A stretch of 52,122 nt of DNA, from NCBI GenBank assembly GCA_900320545.1, contig ONSU01000012.1:1-52122 (forward strand). Direction: 5' to 3'. Shown in pieces: positions 17,816 to 26,218 of the stretch. Numbering within the stretch: position 1 is the stretch's first letter; every line of letters starts with the position of its first letter. Made by a program: the position numbers and the translations under genes. The stretch comes from an uncultured Bacteroidales bacterium. Lineage in GTDB: Bacteria > Bacteroidota > Bacteroidia > Bacteroidales > UBA932. The notes under the pieces are model-generated. The model saw nothing but the letters and a program-made list of their open reading frames with translations, had not been told where the DNA came from and ran no database searches.

Positions 17816-19411
17816 TTATTCGATTGAGCGGACCGCGTCCTCAAAAAGGTCGCGGTCCCCTTTTGCCTTGTTCTTGATCTTGGCGCGGTAGTTATAGATC
17901 GTATTGGCCGAGAAATGCAGCAGGGAGGCGATTTTGGTGGAATCGTTGATGCCGAGCTTGATGAGGGCGAAGACGCGGAGCTCCGGCGTGAGGATGTCCT
18001 CTCCCTTGGGGATGATGGCTTCGCCGTCCTGCAGGAGCGCGTTGAACTTCTCCACGAAATCCGGATACAGGTTGATGAAGGTCTTGTCGAACATCTTGTT
18101 GAACGAACGGATATCCTCGTCGATCGGAGGCAGGGCCTCGATTTCTTCCACGAGGTATTTGTCGTTGCCACGGCGGATGTACTTCAGGACGTGGTTCTTG
18201 TATTCCCGCGTCTTGGAGATGTTCTCGCTGAGGTTCTGGAGGAAGAGGCCGATGTACGTCTGGCGGACTTTGTTGGACTCGTGCAGTTTGTCATTGACGG
18301 CTTCCAGTTCCCTGTTGCGCCGCTCGATGGACGCCTTGGAGGCCTCCAGGTCCTTTCTCGTCCGCACCAGCACGGCCTGCCGTTTCGACAGGAAATACAT
18401 CAGGATTCCCAGGGCGAGCAGCAGGACAAAGGCCACGGCGACCAGCGCCATCATCTTTTTCGCACTCCGGGCTCTCTCGGCCGCGTAGGCCTGCTCCAGC
18501 GCCGGAAGGAACTGGGCGATCTGCCACGGGCGGAGGCGTCCGCCGAACGTCAGGGCGTCCGGCATGCAGTGGTCCGCGGCATACTTGAAGGCCTTGTCCA
18601 CATTCCCCCTGTGATACAGCAGCTCCGAAATGGCGTTGAGGGACGCATAGTCCTTGGTGGCGCACATCACGTCCGCGATGGCCGACAGCGCCAGATAATG
18701 CAGTTTCTGCTGCTCGTCGTCCTGATAATTCGCCACAAAAAAGGCCGCCCGGGCATACTGGCGGGAATTCGGCTTCGTCACCTCCAGCGCCTTGACGGCA
18801 TACTCGAGAGCCAGCGCGGGGTTCTGCTCCGCCTCGGCTTCCGATCGTTTCTGGTCGTACCACTCGTATGTACCTTCTTCCAGCATCCGGAGCATGGAAA
18901 CGCGGTGCATGTCGCGTTTCTGCCAGTATTGCGTATTATTGGACGTGTATGCCGCCAGCTCGCCGTAAATATAATTGGAGATCTCGTAATACGAATATTC
19001 CAGCTCCGGAGGCACCTGCTCGAGACTATATCCGTTGAGGATTTCCGTCGCGTCCGAATACAGGCCCGCCCTGCCGTAGACCCGTGCCAGCAGGAAGTCC
19101 GTTTCCGTCGACTTGTATGCATCGCCGAGCCGCCGTGCAATCGAGCGGTTCTTATTGAGGTACAGGACCGTGGAATCCAGACTGTACGAGGAGAACTCCT
19201 CGGCGATTTTCCGGTTGATGTCGTATTGCTGCTCCGGTGTGCTCCGGGGGGTGAGCAGGTCCTTCAGGACGGCGATGCGGAGCCGGAAATACTCCTCGTA
19301 GGTCTCCTTCATCGAGAGCGTCTCGTCCAGCTGCTGCAATGCGGGATCCTGCTTCGTACAGGCAAAGAGGGCAAGAAGAAGTGTACAGATTGTGGTTAGT
19401 TTGCGCGTCAT
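17816..19411 (-). CDS. DUF6377/SusR-like membrane-anchored transcriptional regulator
   Basis: A 531-aa protein: lipoprotein-like or cleavable signal sequence (ALFAC, Cys18), a periplasmic region rich in TPR-like helices (about 25-310), one transmembrane helix (about 320-341), a coiled coil (about 345-385), and a cytoplasmic C-terminus with a LuxR-like helix-turn-helix (about 476-515, TPELRVFALIKLGINDSTKIASLLHFSANTIYNYRAKIKNKA in outline). The layout suits a sensor that reads a periplasmic glycan and binds DNA, as SusR does for starch. ATG 19411 overlaps the acyltransferase stop by 4 nt (ATGA), so the two are coupled. Its proximity to PUL1 makes PUL1 a candidate target. Having both a lipobox-like cysteine and a transmembrane helix is notable. 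Confidence 0.86.
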   Translation of the reverse strand: MTRKLTTICTLLLALFACTKQDPALQQLDETLSMKETYEEYFRLRIAVLKDLLTPRSTPEQQYDINRKIAEEFSSYSLDSTVLYLNKNRSIARRLGDAYKSTETDFLLARVYGRAGLYSDATEILNGYSLEQVPPELEYSYYEISNYIYGELAAYTSNNTQYWQKRDMHRVSMLRMLEEGTYEWYDQKRSEAEAEQNPALALEYAVKALEVTKPNSRQYARAAFFVANYQDDEQQKLHYLALSAIADVMCATKDYASLNAISELLYHRGNVDKAFKYAADHCMPDALTFGGRLRPWQIAQFLPALEQAYAAERARSAKKMMALVAVAFVLLLALGILMYFLSKRQAVLVRTRKDLEASKASIERRNRELEAVNDKLHESNKVRQTYIGLFLQNLSENISKTREYKNHVLKYIRRGNDKYLVEEIEALPPIDEDIRSFNKMFDKTFINLYPDFVEKFNALLQDGEAIIPKGEDILTPELRVFALIKLGINDSTKIASLLHFSANTIYNYRAKIKNKAKGDRDLFEDAVRSIE

Positions 19412-20415
19412 CGGACAAGATTGAGCCAGTCGTAGAAGATGGAGTAGGAGAAGAGGTAGCAGAGGAGGATGGCGGCGGCGATCCAGGGGGAGAGCAGGAG
19501 GAAGGCGGGAATGGCCCAGAGCAGCAGGACTACGGGGGTAAGCGCGACGCGGACGCCGAAGCGGGCCGTGTTGCGGAAAGCCGGATCCTTGATCTTGTAG
19601 AAACTGAGGTACTCCGCCGTGAGCCAGAGAGGGAAGGACAGGAGGGCGGCCGCCGCGAACAGCGGAGCCGTCAGGACGGCCAGCGGCCACTTCCACCAAC
19701 GCTTCCGGGGAGGGCGCAGTTTCAGGAGGGTTTCCTCGTAATGCTCATCGTCGGGAATATAAAGGATAAGCCCCTTGATACGGTCGGCGAGGGTGTCCAG
19801 CAGCAACTTGTAGCGGTCGGCTTCCGCCAGGCCGGCGTGTTCCGCGAGGAAGGCGTTCACGTCGATCGGCTCGCCATAGCGGATCGAGCAGTTGGCGCGG
19901 TAATGGAAGAAATCATCGTATTCGATGCCCGTCGGGACGATGTATGTCTGCCGGACTTCGGCCGAGGCAAAGGCCATCCGGGCGATGCCTTTCTGGAGCG
20001 GCAGCAACGAATGCATCGGGTTGTGCCGACCCTCCGGGAACATGCAGAACGGCATTCCGTGGGCAAGGATATCGTCCACAACCTCCATCGTCTCGCGGTT
20101 GCGCTGCACTTCGCGGAGGCCGTCCCGGGCGCGGACCATCGGCACGATCTTGAGCCAGTGCAGGACGCGGGCCGTACGCTCCTTGCGGAAGATATCGGCC
20201 CGGGCGCCGAATGCCGTTCCGGGCCGCCGGGTGGCGAGCACGACGAGGGCGTCCATCAAGGTCCCAGTGTGGTTGGGAGCGATGAGTACCGCCCCGTCGG
20301 AAGGCAGCGTGCCGGAGACCTTGAACCGGCGGTAACTCAACCAGGTGCAAAGGTCAACATACGGCCGCAGGAAGCGGTACAGGCCGTCTTTCTCCCAGAT
20401 TTTTTTCTGCGCCAT
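19408..20415 (-). CDS. PlsC-like 1-acyl-glycerol-3-phosphate/lysophospholipid acyltransferase
   Basis: A 335-aa membrane acyltransferase. The acceptor motif is APNHTGTLMDALVVL: here five residues separate His and Asp, one more than the textbook H-x4-D, a variant I recall as usual in Bacteroidales homologues. FPEGRHN is the second conserved block (in CMFPEGRHNPMHSL). The C-terminal third has hydrophobic segments (about 240-262 and 285-325). It would acylate lysophosphatidate or a related lipid at the inner membrane. It sits 12 nt after the transporter and overlaps the regulator by 4 nt. The exact acceptor lipid is uncertain. Confidence 0.85.
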   Translation of the reverse strand: MAQKKIWEKDGLYRFLRPYVDLCTWLSYRRFKVSGTLPSDGAVLIAPNHTGTLMDALVVLATRRPGTAFGARADIFRKERTARVLHWLKIVPMVRARDGLREVQRNRETMEVVDDILAHGMPFCMFPEGRHNPMHSLLPLQKGIARMAFASAEVRQTYIVPTGIEYDDFFHYRANCSIRYGEPIDVNAFLAEHAGLAEADRYKLLLDTLADRIKGLILYIPDDEHYEETLLKLRPPRKRWWKWPLAVLTAPLFAAAALLSFPLWLTAEYLSFYKIKDPAFRNTARFGVRVALTPVVLLLWAIPAFLLLSPWIAAAILLCYLFSYSIFYDWLNLVR

Positions 20416-20427
20416 CCCTGAAACGGC

Positions 20428-21384
20428 TTAGGCAGCAGTTTCTTTGCGCCGGGTGAAATTGAAGATGGTAGCGATCGTCAGGCCGGAGATGATGTGCCAG
20501 ACACCCCACCAGGCCGTGATGACGAGCATTCCGCCGTGCGGCGGGAAACCCGCGAAGATACCGGTCCCGAGCAGCAGCACCAGGCCGAGGCCCGAATTCT
20601 GGATGCCGGTCTCGATGGTGAGCGTCCTCCGGTCGCGGAAGGGCACCTTGAAGGCCGATCCGACCCCGAAGCCGATGCAGAGGGCCAGCAGATTGTGGAT
20701 CAGCACCACGACGAAGATGTATTTGATGCACTTGAGGAAGGCCTCCATATTGCCCATGAAGGCGAGGACGACCATCACCAGGAAGAAGACGATGGAAATC
20801 CACTGGAGGGGCTTCTTGAGGAAATTCGCCACCTTGGGGAGGAAGTGCGAGGTCAGGATGCCCGCCACGAGCGGAATGCCGAGGAGGATGAAGATGGTCT
20901 TGAACACGTCCCAGAGGGGAATGACCAGCGTCGGAACCTCGCTGGCGACCTGGGCGGTATGCAGGTACAGGGAGCCCCAGAGCCAGAAATTGAACGGGGT
21001 CATCACCACGGCGAGCGCCGTCGAAATGGCCGTCAGCGACACCGAAAGCTCGATGTTGGCCTTGGCGAGCGACGACATGAAGTTGGAAATGTTGCCGCCG
21101 GGGCAGGAAGCCACGAGAATCATTCCGAGGCCCATCATCGGGGAGATCCATCCCTTCATGATGATGGCCAGCAGGCAGGTGAAGGCCGGGAGCAGCAGGA
21201 GCTGGCAGCACATCCCGAGGATCACGGACTTGGGTTTTTTGAATACTTCTACAAAAATGCCCGGCTTGATGCCGAGGGCTACGCCGAACATTACGAAGGC
21301 GAGAACGATATTGATCGTGTTCATCCCGCCGGCATTCATCGTTACCTGAATCGAATCGATCGCGGCGGCAGTCTCATGTGTCAT
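20428..21384 (-). CDS. Bile acid:sodium symporter (BASS) family transporter
   Basis: A 318-aa inner-membrane protein with about nine to ten hydrophobic helices. It carries the BASS hallmarks: SCPGGNISNFMSSLAKANIELSVSLTA in the crossing-helix region (quoted in outline) and IETGIQNSGLGLVLLLG with the conserved Glu/Gln. Members move organic anions with sodium; bacterial substrates range from bile acids to pantoate and other metabolites, so the substrate is open. ATG 21384 (MTHETA) is chosen because the canonical promoter at 21412-21443 lies upstream of it; longer forms would begin inside the promoter. First gene of the three-gene operon with the acyltransferase and regulator. Confidence 0.9.
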   Translation of the reverse strand: MTHETAAAIDSIQVTMNAGGMNTINIVLAFVMFGVALGIKPGIFVEVFKKPKSVILGMCCQLLLLPAFTCLLAIIMKGWISPMMGLGMILVASCPGGNISNFMSSLAKANIELSVSLTAISTALAVVMTPFNFWLWGSLYLHTAQVASEVPTLVIPLWDVFKTIFILLGIPLVAGILTSHFLPKVANFLKKPLQWISIVFFLVMVVLAFMGNMEAFLKCIKYIFVVVLIHNLLALCIGFGVGSAFKVPFRDRRTLTIETGIQNSGLGLVLLLGTGIFAGFPPHGGMLVITAWWGVWHIISGLTIATIFNFTRRKETAA

Positions 21385-21411
21385 AGGTCTGGTTTTATGT
21401 GTATAACTTGA

Positions 21412-21443
21412 CAAAAGTAACGATTTTGTCCTTGAAAAACAAA
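21412..21443 (-). promoter_or_regulatory. Canonical promoter of the BASS-PlsC-DUF6377 operon
   Basis: On the minus strand TTTG (21443-21440), 20 nt, then TACTTTTG (21419-21412): a full match to the Bacteroidota consensus. The -33 element lies in the T-tract of the terminator of the upstream M6 protease operon, so the two units are packed end to end. Confidence 0.87.
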
Positions 21444-21484
21444 TCTTCCGGCAGAACCGGGTCACCCCGAATCCTGCCGGAAGA
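21434..21484 (-). terminator. Rho-independent terminator of the M6 protease operon
   Basis: A perfect 11-bp stem, TCTTCCGGCAG (21444-21454) with CTGCCGGAAGA (21474-21484), encloses a 19-nt loop. Read on the minus strand it is followed by TTTGTTTTT. It lies 20 nt after the protease stop. Confidence 0.85.
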
Positions 21485-21504
21485 ACAATTGTTAAGCCCG
21501 TCAG

Positions 21505-24177
21505 TTAGTTGACGAAAACTTCCAGTTCGACGATCTTGTTCTTGCCGTCGGCGGTGGTGAACCGCGCCTCGATGACGTGGGTGCCGGAGGGCAGCGTGAC
21601 CGAAGTGCCGGAAAGCGGTTCGTCGTCCATGTACCAGGCGATGGTGCCCTGCGGCTTGCGGTCGCCCTGGGTCTCGATGAGCGTCAGCGGGAAGGAGTAA
21701 CCTGCGCTGTACGAGCCGTTCTGCGGATCGGCGATGTAGTTGTAACCCGTATCGGGGACCTCGTAGTCGCCGACCGTGAGGACGAAGTCGAAGATCGCAG
21801 CATAACTATTTCTTGTGGTTGTTGAGGTTAGGCTATAGTTTACAGTATATCCTTCATACGGCCAATTCGTAGCCCATTCGACAAAACCTCCATTTCCATC
21901 CTCTTTGTCAAAATATCCGAATGAATAATAACCACCATTATACAGATATCCGCCTCTACTAAAACCCGCACCGGCATAGATATCTTTATTGGACGGGATG
22001 ATAAGTTCCTCTTCGCGCAAATCAACAGTGGTATATCCACCGACATTTATTTCATTGCTGTTTACGGGCACCGTCGCTACACGATCATCATTATAATCAA
22101 TCATCACATATACCCCTTGATAAACGGTTTCAGAGGGTTCTCCTTCCAGATAAAAACTTATTTCTTTTATCTGTTTGCCAGCGTATCTGCTCATCTCTGA
22201 AGACGGATATTGATTTTGAACAGCCTTGTTGGTTTGAGATGACGAGCCATACACCCACTCATCAAGATCCAGATTCGTCGGCCAGGCATAAATATCATCC
22301 GGAAGCGATTCGCCTTCCCGCATCAGATAGAAACTTAGCGTCTCCATCAGACTGGTTACGGTCACAGTTGCCGTCTGGCTCACATAGCCACTCTTGGAAG
22401 CCATCACCTGATAGGTTCCGGCCGACGTTTCGATGGTGAAACTGCCGTCACTGGCCGTTGTCGTTGTGTAAGAAGCCGCCTTGGCGATAGCCTTCGCCTT
22501 TTCCTTGGAAGGATGCAGCAACATCCGGGTCTTCTGGACAAGACCAGCGAGCCCCTTCTTCGCCACCTTCGCAGGAGCGGAAGACACTCCGGACTCCGCC
22601 GTCACCGTAATGGTTGCCCCCTCGATCGGAACGCCGTCAGTATTCATCACGCTGCCAGAGACACCCAGCATATTGCCGTTGGAGAGGGTAAACGTCACCA
22701 CGTGGTTGGAGTATGTGATATTGGTGAAATTGAAGCCGGTCGTATTGCCACTCCACGCGGTAGGCTGGTAAGTCTTGTAACTTCCGGAACCAAACATAAA
22801 GGATGACCCGCTGTAAACTGTCGTCTGGGTCGGTTTCGCAGCCGGAACGACATAGCAACAGGGATGGTCAGAATAATTATTCACCGAATTGTTGTTCCAG
22901 GTCGAAGCGGCCGTAATGGAACCGCTGACCCGGTTAGTGGATTTATCCACGTGATACACAAGCATACCGGTGGAGATACCAGCGTCCCAGCGTTGTCCGC
23001 CACGGCACTCATAAACGAAGTATTCATTGTTGACCGAAGTCTTGGTCATAAACGCTGAATACTGGGTCGCTCCCGGATAGTTGACGGCAGGAAGCGTATA
23101 ATTGCCGGCTGTAGTCAGTTCAGGTATAGCCGAGAGCCAGCCGATTTCTGTGAGTTCCTCGGAATTCAGATAGGGCGGTGTGGTTGAGTTCACATTATAC
23201 GAACCGCTTGCCATCAAGTCGAACGAGTACATACTGGCCGCCGTGCCATTGGTCGAATAGTTGGCATCGTAGAAATCCGGAAGGCCCAAGGTGTGCGCGA
23301 ACTCGTGACAGGTGGTACCAATCGAGCACATCGTGCTGCCGGAGTTGCCTTTTAACTCCGCGGTACAGAAATAACGGTCCAGCTTGACATTGTCGAATGT
23401 CCTGCTGTTGCGGGCATTGGAACTGGAAGAAAGATACCAGGCGTGAGACCATATACAGTTACTCCCACCGCTCTGCGCCTCGTCATAGCCCGCATAATAG
23501 AAAATCACGAAATCCACCGTGCCGTCGCCGTCATTGTCGTAACGGGAGAAATCCACGGTCGAATTGAGTTTCTGCGCAGCATGAACCAGCGCCATTTCGG
23601 GGAGGACATCGTTATCATCGGAATCATTCGCACCGTAATACGCCATATTATTGTCCAGCGTAACAGGCCCAAGCACCTCGAAGGTCGGGGTAAACTGCCC
23701 GAACGAATTCTCGTTGAAGTAATCCCACACAGAGCCGATGGCATTGTTCTCAGAATACCCGGAAGTATTGAAGAAACTGGTAAACTGCGCGGCCGTCTTG
23801 GTGAAGGCTTTATCTTTAAACCCGACCAGGATGACCGGGATCCTCGGTGAGCCGAAATTATTGGACTGCGCCTTCTGGGCGTATTCCGCCCGGGCCTGAG
23901 CGGCCGCCGCTCGTTTCTGGGAAGCCTGCTCCATCCGGAGCGAAAGCGTACTGCGGTTCAGCGTGTTGGACACCTTCCAATATCCATCGGCATCTTGTTC
24001 GAGAATGTTACCGGCATCGTCGGTCGCATAGTGGCCGAATTCATCACCGTGGAGATAGAGATTGATCTTGCTGCCGTCGGGCTGGGTATAGGTAATCTTC
24101 CCGGGGTAAGCCGGGCTTGCCAGGAGCGAAAGGCTGCTGAAAAGCAAAACGAAAATCAGTATAATATTCTTTTTCAT
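21505..24177 (-). CDS. Secreted M6-family (immune inhibitor A-like) metalloprotease
   Basis: An 890-aa secreted protein with a Sec signal peptide (about 1-20). The M6 catalytic domain covers about 25-490 and holds the zinc site HEFAHTLGLPD (H291, E292, H295, D301). A carboxypeptidase-regulatory-like beta-sandwich (about 505-617) and C-terminal adhesin/Ig-like domains follow. M6 enzymes cleave host or matrix proteins outside the cell. ATG 24177 is chosen because GGAGGA sits about 7 nt upstream; an alternative ATG at 24183 would be almost on top of that site. The coding part for about residues 625-795 (21800-22310) is markedly AT-richer than its surroundings. Third gene of the minus-strand operon, 12 nt after the lipoprotein. 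Confidence 0.92.
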   Translation of the reverse strand: MKKNIILIFVLLFSSLSLLASPAYPGKITYTQPDGSKINLYLHGDEFGHYATDDAGNILEQDADGYWKVSNTLNRSTLSLRMEQASQKRAAAAQARAEYAQKAQSNNFGSPRIPVILVGFKDKAFTKTAAQFTSFFNTSGYSENNAIGSVWDYFNENSFGQFTPTFEVLGPVTLDNNMAYYGANDSDDNDVLPEMALVHAAQKLNSTVDFSRYDNDGDGTVDFVIFYYAGYDEAQSGGSNCIWSHAWYLSSSSNARNSRTFDNVKLDRYFCTAELKGNSGSTMCSIGTTCHEFAHTLGLPDFYDANYSTNGTAASMYSFDLMASGSYNVNSTTPPYLNSEELTEIGWLSAIPELTTAGNYTLPAVNYPGATQYSAFMTKTSVNNEYFVYECRGGQRWDAGISTGMLVYHVDKSTNRVSGSITAASTWNNNSVNNYSDHPCCYVVPAAKPTQTTVYSGSSFMFGSGSYKTYQPTAWSGNTTGFNFTNITYSNHVVTFTLSNGNMLGVSGSVMNTDGVPIEGATITVTAESGVSSAPAKVAKKGLAGLVQKTRMLLHPSKEKAKAIAKAASYTTTTASDGSFTIETSAGTYQVMASKSGYVSQTATVTVTSLMETLSFYLMREGESLPDDIYAWPTNLDLDEWVYGSSSQTNKAVQNQYPSSEMSRYAGKQIKEISFYLEGEPSETVYQGVYVMIDYNDDRVATVPVNSNEINVGGYTTVDLREEELIIPSNKDIYAGAGFSRGGYLYNGGYYSFGYFDKEDGNGGFVEWATNWPYEGYTVNYSLTSTTTRNSYAAIFDFVLTVGDYEVPDTGYNYIADPQNGSYSAGYSFPLTLIETQGDRKPQGTIAWYMDDEPLSGTSVTLPSGTHVIEARFTTADGKNKIVELEVFVN
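21800..22310 (-). other. AT-rich patch inside the M6 protease gene
   Basis: The C-terminal region has clearly lower GC than the rest. Counted directly, 21901-21960 has 21 G/C in 60 and 22081-22140 has 22 in 60, while the frame stays open. Neighbouring parts of the gene are GC-rich. Limits are approximate. It fits domain exchange by recombination or relaxed codon choice in an exposed adhesin-like domain. Confidence 0.6.
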
Positions 24178-24189
24178 AACCATTCCTCC

Positions 24190-26001
24190 TTATTTCTTGA
24201 CGATGAAACCATTGCCCGCACCGTCGGTCAGCCAGACTTTGGCGCCGTCAACCTTCAGAACGGTAACATTATAGTCCGTATCGGAGGCATTACGCCCGGT
24301 GATTACGTTGTAATTCAGCGTGAATGTGTCGCCTTTGGCCGGGCTGGTCGGGATGTTGTTGAACTCGGCGATCTTGTAAATTGCCGGCTTCAGGATAGCG
24401 AAGGTCACAGTGCCGTCGTTCATATACTCGCGGCTCAGCTGGGCTCCGGTCCCGTAAAGGTTGTTGTCGGAGGTCAGGTAAGCGCCGTATTCGGTCTGCT
24501 CCAGGATCGGGTCGTTGTCGATGTTGACACCGGCCTCCTTACGGTAAATGTAGACGTTACTTCCTGTAGTTTCAGAATATGATGTCTGTGAAGTACTTCT
24601 ATATGCGGCAAACATATTGGAATTATAACGAATCACCTTGTAATATGTCCTACCGTTTTTTTTATAAGAAGAATATGTACCAAACGTCGCGACATTTCCA
24701 CTGATCGAAATCTTCCAGTTCGCATAACCTAAATTCGTAGGATTACTTGACGACAATAAATAATTATAATTATTTTTGTTAGTATCCTCCCGCGAGTACA
24801 AATAACGACCGGAAGTCGATGTCGCCTCTTTCAATCGGAAATATCCCGTGTAAGAACCTGCTACAAGCATCAAGACCTCAACGGAATTACCTGGATTCTG
24901 AACGACTATACTTCCGTCAGAATCAGTGACGAGCGATACAGCCGCCTGGCCGCGGTTATTGCTATTCTGCGTCGTGCTGATAGCGTACGCAGAGCCCGGC
25001 GTAGCCGAATTGGTAATGATGATCTCATCTCCGGCGGCCAGCGTCGAGGCATCCGTTACCAGCACCCAGCGATCAGCTGCCTGCGTAAACTCCGCATTGG
25101 CCATATCGACCGAGAACTTGGAGACCCTGCCGGCATTGAACGCCAGTTTCCCGGCCGGGATGGATACCGTACGGGAAAGGACGCCCTGGTCCGTATTGAC
25201 ATCCACCTTAATGGTGCCGCCGCCGAGGTCGGCCGGCGCGCAGGCGAACCAGATGTCGGCGATATTGCCGGAAGACTGTGTCAGGTTGTCCGGCTTGAGG
25301 GTGATGGTACGGGACGGGGAACTCTCGGAAAGCGCCGCTTCGGTGAAGTCATAATAGAACCGTCCGGCGAAGGACTCGCTGGCCGTCAGCTCGATGGAAG
25401 TGATCGACGCACCCTGGGGGATTTTTCCCGTCAGGTTCTTCAGTGTCAGCTTGCCGTAGGCCGAGAGATGGGTGAACTGCATCTGGATCTCGCTGAAATC
25501 CTCGATTGCAGCGGCCTCCTGGGAAGCGGCCAGCACCATGGCGGCCTCGTCGCAGGTCGTCGCGAGCGGCGTCTGCTCGGTCGGGATGTTGAAATGCCAT
25601 CCGCCATGGCTCGACGACGCACCCACGCACGCGCTGTACGGACTGAGCGCATAGAAGGTATAAGGCGCCTCGACCTCCGACTGCGGAAACTCCGTATCGA
25701 ACGTCGCCGTCTTGAAATCCGCGGACGGATTGACCGTCGCCCCGCGGAAATTATTCAGATTCAACGAAACGGCGATCCGGGTGTCGTTGGCCGACCAGCG
25801 GGTCGGATACTCCGTCTCACCGCCCGTCGTCTGCGCATCGATGAACACTGTCTTCGTCTCGATCTCATCCGCAACGAAGTGGACCGCATACATTTTCTCT
25901 GCCGCCTTGGAACGCTCGGGATCCTCCTCGGTCATACGGCAGCCGTAAGCGGCCGACAGAGCCGCCGCTGCCAGAAGCAATAGTTTGACTGTATTTTTCA
26001 T
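24190..26001 (-). CDS. Fimbrillin-like surface lipoprotein, function unknown
   Basis: A 603-aa lipoprotein (AAYGC, Cys21). ATG 26001 (MKNTVK) is chosen for the signal peptide. The N-terminal half (about 30-310) is fimbrillin-like: KTVFID..RWSANDTRIAV, a YTFYALSPYSA strand and LTLKNLTGKIP. A second region (about 318-470, WVLVTDASTLAAGDEIIITNSA then an Asn/Tyr/Ser-rich stretch) resembles a beta-trefoil/lectin-like add-on found in many Bacteroidales surface proteins. A C-terminal beta-domain ends in GFIVKK. No enzyme motif is seen. It may be an adhesin, a binding partner of the protease encoded 12 nt downstream, or a fimbrial component. An AT-rich patch covers about residues 338-487. Confidence 0.75.
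   Translation of the reverse strand: MKNTVKLLLLAAAALSAAYGCRMTEEDPERSKAAEKMYAVHFVADEIETKTVFIDAQTTGGETEYPTRWSANDTRIAVSLNLNNFRGATVNPSADFKTATFDTEFPQSEVEAPYTFYALSPYSACVGASSSHGGWHFNIPTEQTPLATTCDEAAMVLAASQEAAAIEDFSEIQMQFTHLSAYGKLTLKNLTGKIPQGASITSIELTASESFAGRFYYDFTEAALSESSPSRTITLKPDNLTQSSGNIADIWFACAPADLGGGTIKVDVNTDQGVLSRTVSIPAGKLAFNAGRVSKFSVDMANAEFTQAADRWVLVTDASTLAAGDEIIITNSATPGSAYAISTTQNSNNRGQAAVSLVTDSDGSIVVQNPGNSVEVLMLVAGSYTGYFRLKEATSTSGRYLYSREDTNKNNYNYLLSSSNPTNLGYANWKISISGNVATFGTYSSYKKNGRTYYKVIRYNSNMFAAYRSTSQTSYSETTGSNVYIYRKEAGVNIDNDPILEQTEYGAYLTSDNNLYGTGAQLSREYMNDGTVTFAILKPAIYKIAEFNNIPTSPAKGDTFTLNYNVITGRNASDTDYNVTVLKVDGAKVWLTDGAGNGFIVKK
24540..24990 (-). other. AT-rich patch inside the fimbrillin-like lipoprotein gene
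   Basis: The second region of this gene is far AT-richer than its first half. Counted directly, 24721-24780 has 15 G/C in 60, whereas 25561-25620 in the same gene has 40 in 60. The reading frame is intact and encodes an Asn/Tyr/Ser-rich stretch. Boundaries are approximate. Confidence 0.65.
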
Positions 26002-26017
26002 TTTTCCGATCATTCGT

Positions 26018-26131
26018 TTAGAAATCACCGTAATCATCTTCTCCTCCCGGAGGAATCTGGTCCGACAGGATGTTCCCTTCCAACAAGACCTCCAGGAGGT
26101 CCAGCGAAGGCGCTTCGTAAAGACGTTTCAT
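26018..26131 (-). CDS. Short Bacteroidales-type peptide (37 aa), function unknown
   Basis: First ORF of the minus-strand operon, 54 nt after the -7 box. It begins MKRLYEAPSLDLLEVLLEGN, then ILSDQIPPGGED and an acidic end DDYGDF. It matches the two plus-strand peptides at 15060-15329 in pattern and in placement just before a fimbrillin-like lipoprotein, whose start is 16 nt after this stop. No known domain. The recurrence on both strands supports real translation. Confidence 0.75.
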   Translation of the reverse strand: MKRLYEAPSLDLLEVLLEGNILSDQIPPGGEDDYGDF

Positions 26132-26185
26132 TGGACTATATTTAAACACACTACTAAAATACCGGCCGTCTCGGCCGTCCGGATG

Positions 26186-26218
26186 CAAATATAAAATTAA
26201 AATTTTTAATTATCCAAA
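26186..26218 (-). promoter_or_regulatory. Canonical promoter of the peptide-lipoprotein-M6 operon
   Basis: On the minus strand TTTG (26218-26215), 21 nt, then TATATTTG (26193-26186). It fits the Bacteroidota consensus and gives a leader of roughly 50 nt ahead of the short peptide. Confidence 0.85.

Noticed and set aside
17915-19399. Plus-strand open frame of 494 codons opposite the DUF6377 regulator
   Set aside because: Shadow frame; the minus-strand protein has TPR-like, transmembrane and HTH parts in sensible order and a coupled start.
19412-19699. N-terminal extension of the DUF6377 regulator up to 19699
   Set aside because: It would run through the acyltransferase gene; the ATG at 19411 gives a proper signal sequence and an ATGA overlap.
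26163-26179. CGGCCGTC direct repeat as a binding site
   Set aside because: Only two very short GC-rich copies; nothing beyond chance can be claimed.
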